Below, one piece after another: positions 22,340-25,470 of a DNA stretch of 25,470 nucleotides. Position 1 is the stretch's first letter, and every line of letters starts with the position of its first letter. The notes beneath the pieces are model-generated. The model was not told the origin of the DNA and did no database searches. It worked only from the letters and a program-made list of their open reading frames with translations. Origin of the DNA: Saccoglossus kowalevskii (lineage: Eukaryota; Hemichordata; Enteropneusta; Harrimaniidae); NCBI RefSeq assembly GCF_000003605.2, contig NW_003124907.1, positions 10,764 through 36,233 on the forward strand, read 5' to 3'. Both the position numbers and the translations under genes were made by a program.

Positions 22340-22633
22340 TTATTTACAATCAGCATGACGATCATTGTGTTCGAATGCTTCTGCCATCTCGTTAATCGTC
22401 GAATAGCCCTGCAGTTCGTCGTCTTCTGTTCCGATTCCATTACGGTTGCCACACATTCCACATATATGTTTTGTATCCGGATGTAATAATATTATTTCAA
22501 CCATATGTATCTTGCAATCGAAAATCACTCTATACTGATCGAATGTCTCAAACGTAAAAATGTTACCATCTTTCTGCACGCTTCCCATCCCGGGCCAAAC
22601 GTGAGGAAACTTTGTCCAATCATCTCCATTAAA
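22340..22633 (-). CDS. Gene 1 exon 4: second half of VWD and stop
   Basis: The exon enters in phase 0 after TTTTCACAG. It encodes residues 119-215 with [26 protein letters not shown] and the end HADCK-stop. About 25 extra bases before the homologous donor carry the new cysteine and TAA. Confidence 0.92.
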   Translation of the reverse strand, partial: FNGDDWTKFPHVWPGMGSVQKDGNIFTFETFDQYRVIFDCKIHMVEIILLHPDTKHICGMCGNRNGIGTEDDELQGYSTINEMAEAFEHNDRHADCK

Positions 22634-24959
22634 CTGTGAAAATAAAACAGACTAGTCAGTGAAATATAGAAGATATTCTAATAAAATTTAGAATAAGTTA
22701 TATTTTGTTCGTACTTTCTAGGATGTACTTCTATGTTCTCGTGGGACAGAAAATACACATTCTAAATTCTTCTTTATGTAGTTTTCTAATTCTAGATCTG
22801 ATTCAATTTTTGGCATAATACCTAAACATTTTGTGTCACTTGTATAGTGTTAATATAGGACAACAATTTTACAGAATGTGAAATTTAACTTAGTGTCTTG
22901 CATGATATTCATCCACTATAAATTGTTCCCAAAAGTTTTTCATACAGAAAAGTTCCATATTTAAAGATATATGTTTAGGTATTATGTCTGTGTTAAGGAT
23001 GTAGTAGAGGTTATTGCTTTTGCAATTACATAACACATTTCTGAAGTAACATATTCGTTGACTCCCATTAAATTTTATATTTTTAGAAAGCTTATTTTTT
23101 CAAATAATATGAAATAAACACAAAAATGGAACCCTGTAATCACGTGGTCACTGTGCAAATAGAGAGATGTTATTTTCGAAGAAACCGAAATAAGGCCACA
23201 GAAATAAAGTTCACGGTACTTAGAGATACTATACAAGGTTTGAATTAAATTTCGCACTTAGTATAATATTGCGTGACCTAGATTGTGACCTCATAACACT
23301 TTTTAAAAGCATCTTCAACGTTGTTTTGAAATTTCTGTTGAATATGCATTAAGGTATATATGACGTCATTATATCACACTCAAGATTGACATTGTCACTC
23401 ACCCTAAATGAGCAGTCATCAGGAATGAACTCAGTAAATTGCTCAGGAGAACGAAGTCGATTTAATCTCAAGCTCACAACCCTTGTGTGTCCATTATTAT
23501 TGGGGTGTTCATTTTTAGTACTGACTGTGACGAGTTTCTGCTGAACTTTACCATTTCTTTTGTTGCACCAAGCAAGAAGCATATATGTACAGTTGCCCAT
23601 GAATGTGTACTTGTAACCATCAAATGTCTCGTAGTGAGGGTCACCTTTCACGATGCAGTCTTGATGAAAAAAAGATAGATGTGCATATTAAGGTAAACAA
23701 GAGAAGTGCATTCTAATGACGAAAGATAAACGCATTTTATCGAGCCCTGATAACAACGGTAGAAGTACTCAATATAGCTGAAAAATACACCAGTGAAAGA
23801 ACCAGTGGCCGTTTGATGACGTTTTCTGTCGATCTACTCGATTAAAGGTACTTTATTTCACTCGGAATCTTTAATGAGCTCTCATCTTTTATCTTTTAAA
23901 TCGAAGTATCGTTTATTTCGTTTTTTTCTCGATTTATCTGCTTGCGAGATGCAAAACAAATTAAAAATAAAATGAAACAAACTAAAAAAAATAGAATGAT
24001 TTTTAAAACGTATGGCATATCACTTACGTGGTCCATCCTCTCGCTTCACAACTGACTTGAATATAAATATTTATACATATATGCAGCATAAGAACAGAGA
24101 GTAGGTACAAAACAAAAAAAATAAATTGTTGATTGACAGATTCACCACGAGAGTCACATTTAAATTGTTCACAATGATAAGTATTAAACAATCCACTAGA
24201 TACCTAACTAGAGTTAACCACGTAACGCCAAAATTACCCTTCATTAATTGTATCGTCTTTTAAGAATTGGTAGACAGTAGACTAAGTTGTCAATATAGTT
24301 TGACACAGTAGCTGCAATACAGGCTATTGACTTCAACGACAATCACTCAGACTTGGGAATTACAACGCCACAGTTGCACATTACAGTTGTAGATGTATTC
24401 ATTCGATTCACTGTATGCGACCTACACTGTCACCTATCAATTTAAATCGACTACACAAAATAGAAACACTGACCAACTCATCTATGTTGGCTACGCCAGT
24501 ACGTTATATCCCATACAAAAGCGTTAACATCATACAGAATCACTATATATCTCAATGATTTAAAACTATATTATTTTGAATATTCTACAAGCAGTGCATA
24601 TAATACCACTGTAAACAATGGGTCAGATTATTTGCTGACATGGTAACTACATGCAATACGTGGCATAATATATTATGTACCATAACTTTAACCCTTTCTA
24701 GCTTGTCCATGACTGTGTGCCCGAGGCTCGCCGTTCCCAACGATGTACGGTAGTAAATATATAACAAGATAATCAAGTTATGTGACAAGGAGAACACGAA
24801 TGAGGGGACTGCTTTTACATATGCGTCATGTTATTGAATTAAAAGGGACAAGTATCATTTTGTATAAAGAGTCGTAAAAATAATACATACATGAACCGAT
24901 GCTCCTTTAACAGTGGTGCTACACAGCATCATCACCACTACAATGATCGTTAGATACAT
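22340..24959 (-). CDS. Gene 1: secreted single-VWD-domain protein, 4 coding exons
   Basis: The model joins 24891-24959, 24028-24055, 23403-23659 and 22340-22633, giving 648 nt or about 215 residues. It has a signal peptide, a short linker with a Lys-Arg pair (SVVKRED), and one VWD domain (34-214). Motifs are [20 protein letters not shown] and CGMCGN (176-181), then [10 protein letters not shown]. Eight cysteines are seen (34, 56, 64, 115, 158, 176, 179, 214). The CGMC resembles the CGLC redox motif in the D1 and D2 domains of von Willebrand factor. It is probably secreted, and its function is not known from sequence. The stop (TAA) lies inside exon 4, unlike genes 2 and 3, where a further small exon supplies the last cysteine. 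Confidence 0.87.
22634..23402 (-). other. Gene 1 intron 3
   Basis: A 769-base phase-0 intron (GTGAGT donor), against 181 bases in gene 2, with no visible similarity to it. No other feature is seen. Confidence 0.75.
23403..23659 (-). CDS. Gene 1 exon 3: first half of VWD
   Basis: This exon has 257 nt, phase 1 in (CATCAAG) and phase 0 out (AGG|GTGAGT). It encodes residues 34-118: [14 protein letters not shown], the NCTY sequon, then a basic loop, and FIPDDC near the end. Confidence 0.92.
23660..24027 (-). other. Gene 1 intron 2
   Basis: A 368-base AT-rich intron with GTAAGT donor. Nothing else is recognised. Confidence 0.7.
24028..24055 (-). CDS. Gene 1 exon 2: 28-nt linker exon
   Basis: It encodes SVVKREDGP plus one base of His, phase 0 to 1, with donor CAC|GTAAGT. 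As in gene 2, only the AAG acceptor keeps the frame open. The Lys-Arg pair could be a processing site; gene 2 lacks it. Confidence 0.7.
24056..24890 (-). other. Gene 1 intron 1
   Basis: An 835-base intron (GTATGT donor), much shorter than the 2.2 kb intron at this place in gene 2. The end near exon 2 resembles gene 2. No gene is seen inside it. Confidence 0.65.
24891..24959 (-). CDS. Gene 1 exon 1: signal peptide
   Basis: The 23 codons begin MYLTIIVVVMMLCSTTVKGA, then SVH, with a strong hydrophobic core. The donor CAT|GTATGT is in phase 0 and identical to gene 2. Confidence 0.85.
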
Positions 24960-25185
24960 CTTATAGTCGGACAAATTGAACAAGAAAGTGATAAACCTGT
25001 TATATCACACGGGAACAAAAACTACGCGCCTTTTACTTGTTACAACCAATATCAGCTGTGAATAAGCGAACGTGTTTTAAATGATAACTATAGTATGTTT
25101 ATGGGATAATGTCAGCTTGGACCAGTATGCTCACTTTGCAATTGTTTTAGATTACACAGAAATAACCGGAAATTGGATTGCCAAG
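24960..25185 (-). promoter_or_regulatory. Upstream region of gene 1, conserved with gene 2
   Basis: The CAGCTG E-box (25053-25058) and AGATTACACAG (25149-25159) lie at nearly the same distance from the ATG as in gene 2. The rest of the region is only loosely similar. The promoter role is inferred. Confidence 0.4.
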
Positions 25186-25470
25186 TATCGGCGGTTTTGA
25201 ATGAATTATATTATATCACATTATATTATGCCATTCTGTTGAAATCTGCTCGTAAACTGCATCTAGACCCAGAACGAGCATACCAAAATATGGATATGCT
25301 TTTTTTTTATCACGGCTGAGTCAACTAAAGTTATCTTTTGTCAATAATATCGAATGTCCCTCAATGGCAAGCCGATGACCCACTTTGTCATGAAGCGTAA
25401 ATGTCCTATATAAAGGTTGATACGACAAGATAAACCATTGGAATTTAAAAGCAAAAACAAAAAGCAAGAG
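25186..25470. other. Right edge of the window
   Basis: Non-coding. A TATATAAAGG word on the plus strand (25407-25416) could be a TATA box for a gene beyond the window, but nothing else supports it. Confidence 0.3.

Noticed and set aside
25407-25416. TATATAAAGG on the plus strand
   Set aside because: A fine TATA word, but it is common by chance in AT-rich DNA and no downstream gene is visible before the window ends.

Overview
The window is eukaryotic: AT-rich DNA with short GT-AG introns, a 127-base assembly gap of N, MITE-like inverted repeats and long non-coding stretches. No bacterial-style operon is present. The secreted von Willebrand type D (VWD) proteins, the defensin-like exon and the hAT-type MITE fit an invertebrate animal. 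I cannot name the phylum from this sequence.

All coding sequence I can support is on the minus strand and forms a cluster of three secreted single-VWD genes, numbered here from the right. Gene 1 (22340-24959, 4 coding exons, about 215 residues) and gene 2 (17698-21457, 5 coding exons, about 210 residues) are tandem duplicates: signal peptide, a short linker encoded by a 28-nt exon, then one VWD domain split over two exons. Gene 3 (2045-5416, 10 exons, about 346 residues) has the same two VWD exons with the same intron phases. In place of the short linker it carries a signal peptide, an unrecognised nine-cysteine region, a beta-defensin-like domain in its own symmetrical exon, a 9-nt microexon and a Pro/Ser linker. 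Every junction of this model was checked by hand for splice consensus and reading frame.

The main point of interest is gene 3, an apparent defensin-like/VWD chimera. The microexon between the two parts creates a Lys-Arg pair just after the defensin-like fold. Two further points stand out. The last coding exon of genes 2 and 3 is tiny and supplies the final VWD cysteine. The second VWD exon of genes 1 and 2 is much more alike than the rest of the two genes, which suggests gene conversion.

The 12 kb between gene 3 and gene 2 (about 5.4-17.5 kb) holds no gene I can defend. It contains the gap, a 0.9 kb fold-back element made of minisatellite arms (11269-12169), a 159-bp hAT-type MITE with an exact 8-bp target duplication (13468-13626), a second hairpin MITE-like element (about 15749-15877) and a small near-perfect hairpin (9285-9329). 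The left 1.9 kb and the right 0.4 kb hold nothing I recognise.

Working together (inference): the three proteins look like extracellular or mucus/secretory products built on one VWD fold, and gene 3 adds a likely antimicrobial or inhibitor-type cysteine module.
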